DNA of 64,000 nucleotides from Arsenicicoccus cauae (GTDB lineage Bacteria; Actinomycetota; Actinomycetes; Actinomycetales; Dermatophilaceae), in contig NZ_WLVL01000028.1 in the NCBI RefSeq assembly GCF_009707125.1, forward strand, positions 175,359-239,358. The letters are read 5' to 3'. A program made the translations under genes and the position numbers. Below the pieces are notes generated by a model, which worked only from the letters and a program-made list of their open reading frames with translations, ran no database searches and was not told the DNA's origin. Positions 27,936 through 35,616 of the stretch are shown here, piece by piece (the first letter of the stretch is position 1; each line of letters begins with the position of its first letter).

Positions 27936-27961
27936 CACCCCGCTCCCGCGGGAGCGGGGTG
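27936..27961 (-). terminator. Palindromic hairpin after pth
   Basis: A perfect 26-base palindrome (CACCCCGCTCCCG and its reverse complement) starts 20 bases after the pth stop on the minus strand and lies before the mfd start. A stem of up to 12 or 13 pairs makes a likely terminator of the rplY-pth transcript. Confidence 0.7.
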
Positions 27962-27980
27962 CGGACCACCGGGAGCAGGG

Positions 27981-28580
27981 TCAGCGGACGTTCCAGCGGT
28001 CCTGGGCGTAGGTGAGGCCGCGGGTGATCAGGTCCTCGACGATGTCGGCGGCGTCCTCGAGCAGCACGTCCACGTCGGCGCGCTCGCCGCCCGAGAAGTC
28101 CTTGAGCACGAAGTCGGCCGGGTCCTGCCGGCCCGGGGGGCGACCGACGCCGAGGCGCACGCGCACGTAGTCCCTGGTCCCGAGGCTCTTGCTGATCGAC
28201 CGCAGCCCGTTGTGACCCCCCTCTCCCCCGCCGAGCTTGACCCGGGAGGTGGCGAAGGGGATGTCCAGCTCGTCGTGGATCACGACCAGCTGCCGCGGCG
28301 GCACCTTGTAGAAGGAGGTCAGCGCCTTGACCGGGCCACCGGACTCGTTCATCCACGAGGACGGCACGGCGAGCACGGCGCGCGGGCCGGGGGCGCCGCC
28401 GGGCAGCACCCCCACCCGCACCTCGGCCGCCGACGCCCGGGCCTTGTGGCGACGCAGCGACGCCCCGGCCCGGGCCGCGAGCACGTCGACCGCCATGGCC
28501 CCAACGTTGTGCCGGTTCTGGGCGTACGCGGACCCGGGGTTGCCGAGGCCCACGACGAGCCAGGTGTCCGAGGTGGTCAT
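27981..28580 (-). CDS. pth: Peptidyl-tRNA hydrolase
   Basis: A 199-residue enzyme that releases peptides from prematurely dissociated peptidyl-tRNA. N-terminal [20 protein letters not shown] holds the catalytic His of the NRHN motif; further motifs are [34 protein letters not shown] and [19 protein letters not shown] site is present before the ATG. It follows rplY across a short gap with a strong hairpin, the usual actinobacterial rplY-pth arrangement. Confidence 0.95.
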   Translation of the reverse strand: MTTSDTWLVVGLGNPGSAYAQNRHNVGAMAVDVLAARAGASLRRHKARASAAEVRVGVLPGGAPGPRAVLAVPSSWMNESGGPVKALTSFYKVPPRQLVVIHDELDIPFATSRVKLGGGEGGHNGLRSISKSLGTRDYVRVRLGVGRPPGRQDPADFVLKDFSGGERADVDVLLEDAADIVEDLITRGLTYAQDRWNVR

Positions 28581-28620
28581 GTCAGGCAGTCTCCCAGAGC
28601 AGAGGGGGTGGCACGACGAC

Positions 28621-28648
28621 GCGGCGCCCAGGTGCTGCCTGGGCGCCG
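28621..28648 (-). terminator. Hairpin between rplY and pth
   Basis: Twelve-base perfectly complementary arms (GCGGCGCCCAGG at 28621-28632 and its complement at 28637-28648) enclose four bases, 50 bases after the rplY stop. It may attenuate transcription into pth. Confidence 0.65.
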
Positions 28649-28697
28649 CGCCGGCGTACGGGTCGTGCTGCGGGCTGGCCCGCGGGAGGGGTGAGGA

Positions 28698-29393
28698 TCA
28701 GGCCTCGTCGCCCTCGGGCTTGGCCTCGTCGCCCTCGGCGTCGCCGCCCTCGGCGGACTCGCCCTCGCCACCCTCGGCGTCGGCGTCGGACTCCTCGTGC
28801 TCGATGCCGGCCTCGGCCTCGGCCTCGGCGAGCTCGGCCTCCAGCGCCTCCGCGGAGACCTGCTGGGTGATGTTGACGACGAGCAGCTCCTCGTCGGACA
28901 CCAGCGTGGAGCCGGCGGGCAGCTCGACCTCTTTGGCCAGGATCTGGGTGCCGGCCTCGAGGCCCTCGACGGACACCTCGACGCCCTCCGGGATGTGGGT
29001 GGCCTCGGCCTCGACGGAGAGGACGGAGTTCTCGAGGGTGACCACGGTCTCGGACGCGGCCTCGCCGACGACGCTCACGGCGATGTCGACGGTGACCTTC
29101 TCGCCGCGGCGGACGACGACGAGGTCGATGTGCTCGATGACGACGGTCTTGATCGGGTCGCGCTGCACGTCGCGGGCCAGGGCGTACTGCTCCTTGCCGT
29201 CGAGGACGATCGTGAGCAGCGCATTGGGGTTCTTGAGGGCGAGCAGCGTGTCGTGGCCCGGGAGGGTCACGTGCACGGGGGCAGCGCCGTGGCCGTACAT
29301 GACGGCGGGGATCTTGCCCTCGCGGCGGATGCGGCGGGCGGCGCCCTTGCCGAACTCGGAACGGGCCTCGGCCTGCAGGATGGCGTCGGACAT
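28698..29393 (-). CDS. rplY: 50S ribosomal protein L25 (general stress protein Ctc family)
   Basis: A 231-residue long-form L25/TL5: the 5S rRNA-binding domain (residues 1-95: ARSEFGKGAARRIRREGKIP, VMYGHG, LPGHDTLLALKN), the C-terminal beta domain (VEVSVEGLEAGTQILAKEVE), and an acidic Glu/Ala/Gly tail of about 50 residues. GAGGAG lies before the ATG. A TATGCT -10 box lies on the minus strand at 29554-29559. It precedes pth. Confidence 0.93.
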   Translation of the reverse strand: MSDAILQAEARSEFGKGAARRIRREGKIPAVMYGHGAAPVHVTLPGHDTLLALKNPNALLTIVLDGKEQYALARDVQRDPIKTVVIEHIDLVVVRRGEKVTVDIAVSVVGEAASETVVTLENSVLSVEAEATHIPEGVEVSVEGLEAGTQILAKEVELPAGSTLVSDEELLVVNITQQVSAEALEAELAEAEAEAGIEHEESDADAEGGEGESAEGGDAEGDEAKPEGDEA

Positions 29394-29597
29394 GTCGACT
29401 CCTCGTGGGTGGTGGGGAACGGTCGGGCCTCGACGCGGGACACGGCGCGGGCGCGACGGCGCGTCAGCAGGAGGTGACCCCCACCACCGCGTCGATCACG
29501 GACCTGGCCGGTGCTGCGCACCGTGCCCTGTCCCTCGCCGAGGCAACCGCACCAGCATAGCCGAGCCTCGCCGTATGCCGGAACCGCCCGCGTCGGG

Positions 29598-30938
29598 TCA
29601 CCAGGTGGTCGAGGCGCGGCCCATCCCGCGGTAGGACCAGCCGGCCGCCTCCCACCGGGCCGGGTCCAGGGCGTTGCGACCGTCGATGATCGCGCGCTCC
29701 TTGACCACCGAGCCCAGCTGGTCGGGCTCCAGGCCCGTGAAGTCGGTCCACTCCGTCAGCAACATCACCAGCTCGGCGTCCACGCACGCCGCTCGCGCGT
29801 TCGGCGCCGTCTGGATGTGCGGGTACCGGGCGTGCAGCCCCGGCAACGCGATCGGGTCCGTCACGACCACGTCCGCGCCCTGCCCCACCAGCCGCGTCGC
29901 GACATACAACGCCGGCGAGTCCCGCAGGTCGTCGCTGTCCGGCTTGAACGCCGCCCCCAGTATGGCGACTCGGCGATCCCGGACGCTCCCGCCGAAGTGC
30001 CGCTCCGCCATCGCCACCGCATGCTGACGCCGCCGCTGGTTGATCGCGTCCACCTCCCGCAGGAAGGTCAGCGCCTGGTCCACGCCCAGCTCCCCCGCCC
30101 GCGCCATGAACGCCCGGATGTCCTTGGGCAGGCAACCACCCCCGAACCCGACCCCCGCCCGCAGGAACTTCGGACCGATCCGCTCGTCGTGCCCGAGCGC
30201 CTCCGCCAGCCGCGTCACGTCCGCCCCCGTCGCCTCGCACAGCTCCGCGATCGCGTTGATGAAGCTGATCTTGGTCGCCAGGAAGGAGTTGGCCGCCACC
30301 TTCACCAGCTCCGCCGTCTGGTAGTTGGTCACCAGCCGCGGCATCCCGTGCGACAGCACCCCCGCATAGACCTCGTCCAGCAGGTCCCGCGCCGCCTCCC
30401 CGGCCGCCCGGTCCTCCGGCAGGCCGTACACCACCCGGTCCGGGGTCAACGTGTCCTGCACCGCGAACCCCTCCCGCAGGAACTCCGGGTTCCACACCAC
30501 CGTCGCGGCCACCCCCTCACTCCCGCACCACTCCTGCAGCCGCGCCGCCGTGCCCACCGGCACCGTCGACTTGCCCACCACCAGCGCCCCCGGCACCGGG
30601 TGATCGGCCATGACCGCCAGCAGGGACGTCATCGCGGCGTCCAGGTGCGACAGGTCCGCGGCATACCCCGACTCCCGCTGAGGCGTCCCCACCCCCACGA
30701 AGTGCACCCGTGCACCCGCGACGTCCCCCATGTCCGTCGTGAACCGCAACCGTCCCTCGTCCACGCCGCGCCGCAACAGCTCCGCGAAACCCGGCTCGTA
30801 GAACGGCGGCTCACCCCGAGACAGCCGCTCCACCCGGTCGACGTCCACATCGACCCCCACCACCTCGTGGCCCAGCTCGGCCATGCTGGCCGCGTGCACC
30901 GCACCGAGATATCCGCATCCGATCACCGAGAGCTTCAC
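29598..30938 (-). CDS. UDP-glucose 6-dehydrogenase family protein
   Basis: A 446-residue nucleotide-sugar dehydrogenase producing a UDP-uronic acid for envelope polysaccharide. The Rossmann motif is KLSVIGCGYLGAVHAASMAE. The catalytic-domain signature is VGFGGGCLPKDIRAFM with the active-site Cys, and the C-terminal domain begins RDRRVAILGAAFKPDSDDLRDSP. It starts with GTG about 12 bases after a TATCTT box, a near-leaderless transcript. It is divergent from the second carrier-protein locus across 248 bases. Confidence 0.9.
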   Translation of the reverse strand: MKLSVIGCGYLGAVHAASMAELGHEVVGVDVDVDRVERLSRGEPPFYEPGFAELLRRGVDEGRLRFTTDMGDVAGARVHFVGVGTPQRESGYAADLSHLDAAMTSLLAVMADHPVPGALVVGKSTVPVGTAARLQEWCGSEGVAATVVWNPEFLREGFAVQDTLTPDRVVYGLPEDRAAGEAARDLLDEVYAGVLSHGMPRLVTNYQTAELVKVAANSFLATKISFINAIAELCEATGADVTRLAEALGHDERIGPKFLRAGVGFGGGCLPKDIRAFMARAGELGVDQALTFLREVDAINQRRRQHAVAMAERHFGGSVRDRRVAILGAAFKPDSDDLRDSPALYVATRLVGQGADVVVTDPIALPGLHARYPHIQTAPNARAACVDAELVMLLTEWTDFTGLEPDQLGSVVKERAIIDGRNALDPARWEAAGWSYRGMGRASTTW

Positions 30939-31186
30939 GGGGCCGAAGATAGGCGTTCGGCAAGCCCGGCGGGACATCGCGCGGTCGACGAGTCCCCCAA
31001 CGCCCCGTGAACGTTCGGCCACCGCCCCCGATCTCCGGGTCGTCGTCCCCGTCACCGCCACCGCCGCTGCTACCGCCCGGCATTCTCCGCAACCACGCCC
31101 GCGCACCCCCGCCACCACCTAGGATCGGCCTGTCGACCGCCATGGTCGGCAGCGAGGCCGGGGGAAGGCCACGGGACGGGGTGGAC
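30939..31186. other. Divergent intergenic region
   Basis: About 248 bases between the UDP-sugar dehydrogenase and the phosphopantetheinyl transferase gene. It holds the TATCTT box of the dehydrogenase (near 30951-30956, minus strand) and a TAGGAT box at 31119-31124 for the transferase transcript. The middle is C-rich, with repeated Ser/Pro-like codons but no gene I can support. Confidence 0.5.
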
Positions 31187-31693
31187 ATGAGAGAGGGCTG
31201 CGTCAGCGTGGGTCTGTCGACGTCCAGCACCCGGGTCGTCGCCGTGGGCGTCGACACCGCCGACGTCGCGGAGGTCCGCCGTTCGCTGGCCGTCTACGCC
31301 GAGCGCTACCGGGCCTTCCTGCTCTCCCCCCGGGAGCGGGCCGAGCAGACGGCCCTGACCGGCCAGGACCTCGTGCGCGACACCGCCCGGCGGTGGGCGT
31401 CCAAGGAGGCGGTCACCAAGGTGCTCGGCCCCGCGCAGGACGACCCCTGGCCGTGGCGCCACGTCGAGGTGGTCGGCGGGGCCGGACGACCCTCGGTGGT
31501 GCTGCACGGGCGGCCACGAGAGCTGGCCGCTCGGCTCGGGATCGACGAGCTCGTGCTCGACGAGCTCGACGAGGTCACCCCCGCGGGCCTGACCGCCGAC
31601 ACCGTCACCGTCACCGCGGTGGGCCTCCGCTCCGGCCGCACCACGCCCCGCACCACACCCCGCACCACAGAAGCGCAGGAAGGGACACCATGA
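31187..31693 (+). CDS. AcpS-type 4'-phosphopantetheinyl transferase of the second carrier locus
   Basis: A 168-residue protein with the AcpS pattern: VVAVGVDTADVAEVRR (metal Asp23), RYRAFLLSPRERAEQT, then ARRWASKEAVTKVLG (Lys73, Glu74) and WPWRHVEVVGGAGRPSVVLHG. It should transfer phosphopantetheine from CoA to the carrier Ser. It is longer than the usual 120-130 residues, with an extra N-terminal stretch and a Thr/Arg/Pro tail of short repeats. An in-frame ATG at 31142 near the TAGGAT box is an alternative start. Its stop overlaps the carrier start (ATGA), so dedicated service to that carrier is likely. Confidence 0.85.
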   Translation: MREGCVSVGLSTSSTRVVAVGVDTADVAEVRRSLAVYAERYRAFLLSPRERAEQTALTGQDLVRDTARRWASKEAVTKVLGPAQDDPWPWRHVEVVGGAGRPSVVLHGRPRELAARLGIDELVLDELDEVTPAGLTADTVTVTAVGLRSGRTTPRTTPRTTEAQEGTP

Positions 31694-31953
31694 GCACCGA
31701 CACCACGGGCACCGACACCATCGAGGCGGTGCGCGCCGTCGTTGCCGCGCACGCCGGCCTGAAGCGCGACGCCTCCGAGCTGGCGCCGGAGGACGACCTC
31801 TTCGACGCCGGCATGACCTCGCACCGCAGCGTCAACCTGATGATGGCACTGGAGGACGAGCTCGGCGTCGAGTTCCCCGACGCCCTGCTGACCCGCGAGA
31901 CGTTCACGTCGCTGCGCTCCATCAGCGACGCCGTCGACCAGCTGCGGGGCTGA
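31690..31953 (+). CDS. Acyl carrier protein-like amino acid carrier, copy 2
   Basis: An 87-residue carrier protein. The site is DLFDAGMTSHRSVNL with Ser44, followed by MMALEDELGVEFPDALLTRE, closely paralleling the first carrier. As there, the canonical D-S-L is T-S-H. The start at 31690 overlaps the transferase stop and the stop overlaps the ligase start (TGATG), a tight three-gene operon. An upstream frame start is an artefact of the GC-rich transferase sequence. Confidence 0.92.
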   Translation: MSTDTTGTDTIEAVRAVVAAHAGLKRDASELAPEDDLFDAGMTSHRSVNLMMALEDELGVEFPDALLTRETFTSLRSISDAVDQLRG

Positions 31954-32849
31954 TGAACCCCACGGCCTTCCGGCGCGCCCTGGTCGAGGCCGGGCACTTG
32001 CTCCCGCTGCCGCACCAGGGCAGCTGGGGTCGAGGCGCGGACCTGGAGCGGGTGGTGCTGGGCTTCGTCGCGCGCCTGGACGCGATGTACTCCGACCGGC
32101 CGCAGAGGACCTACCACTTCGGGCCGCTCATGCCCCAGGAGTCCTTCCAGCGCACGGGTTACGTCGCCTCCCAGACGCAGCTCGTCGGCAGCGTCGACGT
32201 CTTTCGCGGCGGCGACGAGGAGCACCGCGCGCTGCTGGCCGAGTGCGAGACCGGGGAGGACTGGACGCACCGCCTCGAGCCCGCCGGGCTGATGTTCGCC
32301 TCGGCCGCCTGCCACCCGCTCTACGCGGCGCTCGCGGGGCAGCAGGTCAGCGGTTCCTACCTGATCTTCGGCCACGCCTTCCGGCACGAGCCGTCCGAGG
32401 ACCCCTTCCGCACGATCACCTTCCGACAGAAGGAGTCCGTGCGCGTCGGGACCCACGAGGACTGCGTGGAGCACCGCGACCACTACCTCGAGCGGGCTGC
32501 CGCGCTGCTCACCTCGCTCGGCCTCGACGTGGAGGCCGAGGTCGCCAACGACCCCTTCTTCGGCCGGGCGGGCAAGCTCATGGCGCGCGGGCAGCGGGCC
32601 GCCGAGCTCAAGCGGGAGCTGTCGGTCCAGGCCTACGGCCCGGGCCACCCGCGCACCGCGCTCGCCTCCGCCAACCTCCACGGCCCCCACTTCGCCACGG
32701 CCTTCGACCTCAGGCTGCCCGACGGGTCGCCCGCCGAGACGGCGTGCACGGGCTTCGGGGTGGAGCGGGTGGCGCTGGCGCTGCTGCTGGTCCACGGCCT
32801 GGACGTGCGCGAGTGGCCCGCCGAGGTGCGCCGGGAGCTCGCGCTCTGA
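31953..32849 (+). CDS. Amino acid:[carrier protein] ligase, copy 2
   Basis: A 298-residue paralogue of the ligase at 21688-22617 and likewise without any tRNA-binding domain. Conserved blocks are TQLVGSVDVFRGGDEEHRAL, AACHPLYAAL (Cys120), AFRHEPSEDPFRTITFRQKE (motif 2: Arg144, Glu146; Glu161 as zinc ligand) and ACTGFGVERVALAL (Cys265, motif 3). Residues around the amine-binding zinc are kept while the intervening pocket segments differ from copy 1, which suggests a different amino acid. It ends the transferase-carrier-ligase operon and is followed by a hairpin. Confidence 0.9.
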   Translation: MNPTAFRRALVEAGHLLPLPHQGSWGRGADLERVVLGFVARLDAMYSDRPQRTYHFGPLMPQESFQRTGYVASQTQLVGSVDVFRGGDEEHRALLAECETGEDWTHRLEPAGLMFASAACHPLYAALAGQQVSGSYLIFGHAFRHEPSEDPFRTITFRQKESVRVGTHEDCVEHRDHYLERAAALLTSLGLDVEAEVANDPFFGRAGKLMARGQRAAELKRELSVQAYGPGHPRTALASANLHGPHFATAFDLRLPDGSPAETACTGFGVERVALALLLVHGLDVREWPAEVRRELAL

Positions 32850-32911
32850 CCGTATGCCGCACGCCGCCGCCTCGGGGTGACCCCGTGAGTCGTCGGGCGT
32901 CCGGCATACGG
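32850..32911. terminator. Bidirectional hairpin between the ligase gene and prs
   Basis: Arms CCGTATGCCG (32850-32859) and CGGCATACGG (32902-32911) pair perfectly. After one mismatch, ACGCC/GGCGT extends the stem. It begins right at the ligase stop and ends 8 bases from the prs stop, so it can serve both convergent genes. The base of the stem is the recurrent GTATGCCG word. Confidence 0.7.
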
Positions 32912-32918
32912 CCGGTCG

Positions 32919-33911
32919 TCAGTGCGCCCGCTCCGAGGCGTGGTCGAACAGCGAGGTGACCGAGCCGTCCTCGAAGACCTCGCGGATCGCGTCGCCGATC
33001 AGCGGGGCGATCGACAGCTCCGTGAGCTTGTCGAAGCGCTTCTCCTCCGGGATGGGCAGGGTGTTGGTGAGGACGACCTCGCGCGCCACCGACGCCTTGA
33101 GGCGCTCCACGGCGGGGTCGGACAGGATGCCGTGGGTCGCCACGATCACGACCCCGCTGGCCCCGGCCTCCATGATGGCGTCCGCGGCCTGGCAGATGGT
33201 GCCGCCGGAGTCGATCATGTCGTCGACCAGGATGCACATGCGCCCCTCGACGTCACCGACCACGCGGTTGGCGACGGACTGGTTGGCCTTGTGCGGGTCG
33301 CGGGTCTTGTGGATGAAGGCCAGCGGCGTGCCGCCGAGGCGGTTGGCCCACTTCTCCGCGACCTTGATCCGGCCGGCGTCCGGGGAGACCACGCACAGGT
33401 TGTGGTGGTGGTACTTCTCGTAGACGTACTCCGACAGGATCGGGATCGCCTGCAGGTGGTCCACCGGGCCGTCGAAGAAGCCGGAGATCTGCTCGGTGTG
33501 CAGGTCGACGGCGATGAGCCGGTCCGCCCCCGCGGTCTTGAACAGGTCGGCCATCAGTCGCGCGGAGATGGGCTCGCGCCCGAGGTGCTTCTTGTCCTGC
33601 CGGGCGTAGCCGTAGAACGGCATGACCGTCGTGATGCGCTTGGCGCTGGCCCGCTTCAGCGCGTCGATCATGATGAGGTTCTCCATGATCCACTCGTTGA
33701 TCGGCGCGGTGTGGCTCTGGATCACGAAGGCGTCCGAGCCGCGGACGGACTCCTGGAAGCGCACGTAGATCTCGGAGTTGGCGAAGGTGCGGAAGTCGGT
33801 CGGGACCACCTGGGTCTCGAGCTGGTAGGCCACCTCCTCGGCGAGCGCGGGGTGCGCCCGGCCGCTGAAGATCATGAGGTTCTTCTCGTTGGTGCGCTTC
33901 ACACCGGTCAT
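32919..33911 (-). CDS. prs: Ribose-phosphate pyrophosphokinase (PRPP synthetase)
   Basis: A 330-residue enzyme making PRPP from ribose 5-phosphate and ATP for nucleotide, His and Trp synthesis. Signature segments are FANSEIYVRFQESVRGSDAF, MPFYGYARQDKKHLGREPIS (ATP loop), VVSPDAGRIKVAEKWANRL, and the PRPP loop CILVDDMIDSGGTI. Full length. The ATG overlaps the glmU stop (ATGA), giving the conserved glmU-prs operon. Confidence 0.97.
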   Translation of the reverse strand: MTGVKRTNEKNLMIFSGRAHPALAEEVAYQLETQVVPTDFRTFANSEIYVRFQESVRGSDAFVIQSHTAPINEWIMENLIMIDALKRASAKRITTVMPFYGYARQDKKHLGREPISARLMADLFKTAGADRLIAVDLHTEQISGFFDGPVDHLQAIPILSEYVYEKYHHHNLCVVSPDAGRIKVAEKWANRLGGTPLAFIHKTRDPHKANQSVANRVVGDVEGRMCILVDDMIDSGGTICQAADAIMEAGASGVVIVATHGILSDPAVERLKASVAREVVLTNTLPIPEEKRFDKLTELSIAPLIGDAIREVFEDGSVTSLFDHASERAH

Positions 33912-35374
33912 CGGGTGGTGCCCTCCTGCTTGCTCTCGTCGCCCTGCCGTGCCTCGGCGGCGGCTGCTGCCTCAGCGGCCTTGCTGCCCGGGCGACGGCT
34001 GCGGATGTAGCCCGGGATGTTGCGCTGACGGCCGCGCGCGACGGCCAGGTCGCCCGCGCCCACCGGCTGGTTGATCGCCGACCCGGCCGCGACGAAGGCG
34101 CCGTCGCCGATGTCGGCCGGGGCCACCAGCACCGAGTTGGACCCGATGAAGACGTGCTTGCCGAGCGTGGAGCGGTACTTCCGCTCCCCGTCGTAGTTGG
34201 CGAAGATCGTGCCGGCCCCCACGTTGGTGCCCTCCCCGATCGTCGCGTCCCCGCAGTAGGTCAGGTGCGGGACCTTGGCGCCGTCACCGATCTGGGCGTT
34301 CTTGGTCTCGACGAAGCCGCCCACCTTGGCCTTGACCCCGAGCGTCGTGCCCGGGCGGAGGTAGGAGAAGGGGCCGACCGTGGCCTGCGGCCCGATCTCG
34401 GCCAGCAGGGTCTGGGACCGTATGACGCTCGCGCCGTCCCCCACCTGAGTGTCCTGCAGCGTGGTGTCGGGCCCGATCTCGGCGCCCTCGCCGATGGTCG
34501 TGGCGCCGAGGAGCTGCGTGCCCGGGCGGATGGTGGTGTCGCGCCCGATCGAGACGTCCGCGTCGATCCACGTGGTGGCGGGGTCGACGACCGTCACGCC
34601 CTCACGCATCCAGCGCTCGACGATGCGGCGGTTGAGCTCCTTGCCGAGCGTGGCGAGCTGGACGCGGTCGTTGACCCCCTCGGTCTGCCACAGGTCGTCG
34701 ACGACGTGGGCGCTGACCGTGAGCCCCTGGCCCTTGGCGATGGCGAGGACGTCGGTGAGGTACTTCTCGCCCTGGGCGTTGTCGGTGCCCACCTGGGCGA
34801 GGGCGCTGCGCAGCACCTGGGCGTCGAAGGCGTAGAGACCCGAGTTGATCTCGGTGATCTCCCGCTGCTGCGGCGTCGCGTCCTTCTGCTCCACGATGGC
34901 GGCGACCGAGCCGTCGGCGTCGCGCACGATGCGGCCGTAGCCCGTGGGGTCCGTGAGGTGCGCGGTGACGACCGTGACCGCGCTGCCGGTGGCGTCGTGC
35001 TGCTCCAGCAGGGCCGTGAGGGTGACCGACTCGAGCAGCGGCACGTCGCCATACGTCACGATCACGGTGCCGGACAGGTCGGCCGGCAGCTGCTCGAGCC
35101 CGCACTCGACCGCCCGGCCCGTGCCCTTGACCTCGTCCTGGTCGGCGATCACCGCCTCAGGGGCGATCTCGGCGACGTGAGCGGCGACCCGCTCCCGCTC
35201 GTGACGCACCACGACCGCGAGGTGCAGGGGCTCGACGCCCTCGGCCGCCCTGATCGCGTGGCCCACCAGGCTGCGACCGCCGATCGCGTGCAGCACCTTG
35301 GGGGTGGCGGACTTCATCCGGGTGCCCTCGCCTGCGGCGAGGACGATGACGGCGGCAGGACGAACTGCGGTCAC
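33908..35374 (-). CDS. glmU: Bifunctional UDP-N-acetylglucosamine pyrophosphorylase / glucosamine-1-phosphate acetyltransferase
   Basis: A 488-residue enzyme for the last two steps of UDP-GlcNAc synthesis. The N-terminal uridyltransferase has IVLAAGEGTRMKSATPKVL and VIVTYGDVPLLE. The C-terminal left-handed beta-helix shows hexapeptide repeats and SYLRPGTTLGVKAKVGGFVE, YCGDATIGEGTNVGAGTIFA with the acetyltransferase site. The tail is basic and Glu-rich. GTG start at 35374 with GGAGA upstream. A tRNA-Gln gene lies just upstream on the same strand. Confidence 0.95.
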   Translation of the reverse strand: MTAVRPAAVIVLAAGEGTRMKSATPKVLHAIGGRSLVGHAIRAAEGVEPLHLAVVVRHERERVAAHVAEIAPEAVIADQDEVKGTGRAVECGLEQLPADLSGTVIVTYGDVPLLESVTLTALLEQHDATGSAVTVVTAHLTDPTGYGRIVRDADGSVAAIVEQKDATPQQREITEINSGLYAFDAQVLRSALAQVGTDNAQGEKYLTDVLAIAKGQGLTVSAHVVDDLWQTEGVNDRVQLATLGKELNRRIVERWMREGVTVVDPATTWIDADVSIGRDTTIRPGTQLLGATTIGEGAEIGPDTTLQDTQVGDGASVIRSQTLLAEIGPQATVGPFSYLRPGTTLGVKAKVGGFVETKNAQIGDGAKVPHLTYCGDATIGEGTNVGAGTIFANYDGERKYRSTLGKHVFIGSNSVLVAPADIGDGAFVAAGSAINQPVGAGDLAVARGRQRNIPGYIRSRRPGSKAAEAAAAAEARQGDESKQEGTTR

Positions 35375-35512
35375 TGGGGGTCTCCAGCCTGGCGGGGACA
35401 GGGCTCGCACGCCCTGGCGGCGCACGACGTGAACTCTACCGGTCCGCCAGGTGACGTCCGTGGACGGAGTCGTCTCACGCGCCCTGCTGGGGCGGGCACC
35501 TTCGTCGCCCAG

Positions 35513-35591
35513 CTCCCCGGGTAGGAATCGAACCTACGTCGCTTGTCCTGATTCAAAGTCAGGCGGGCCCTGCCAGCAGACCAACCGGGGA
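35513..35591 (-). tRNA. tRNA-Gln (anticodon TTG)
   Basis: The minus strand gives an acceptor TCCCCGG/CCGGGGA with discriminator G, a D arm GGTC/GGCC, the anticodon stem CCTGA/TCAGG with loop CTTTGAA, and a T arm GTAGG-TTCGATT-CCTAC. Anticodon UUG decodes CAA glutamine codons. CCA is not encoded. The linker before the anticodon stem and the 9-base variable region are slightly long, 79 bases in total. Position upstream of glmU is conserved in actinobacteria. Confidence 0.85.
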
Positions 35592-35616
35592 ACGTCGCCT
35601 GGGCGACCGCCCAAGC

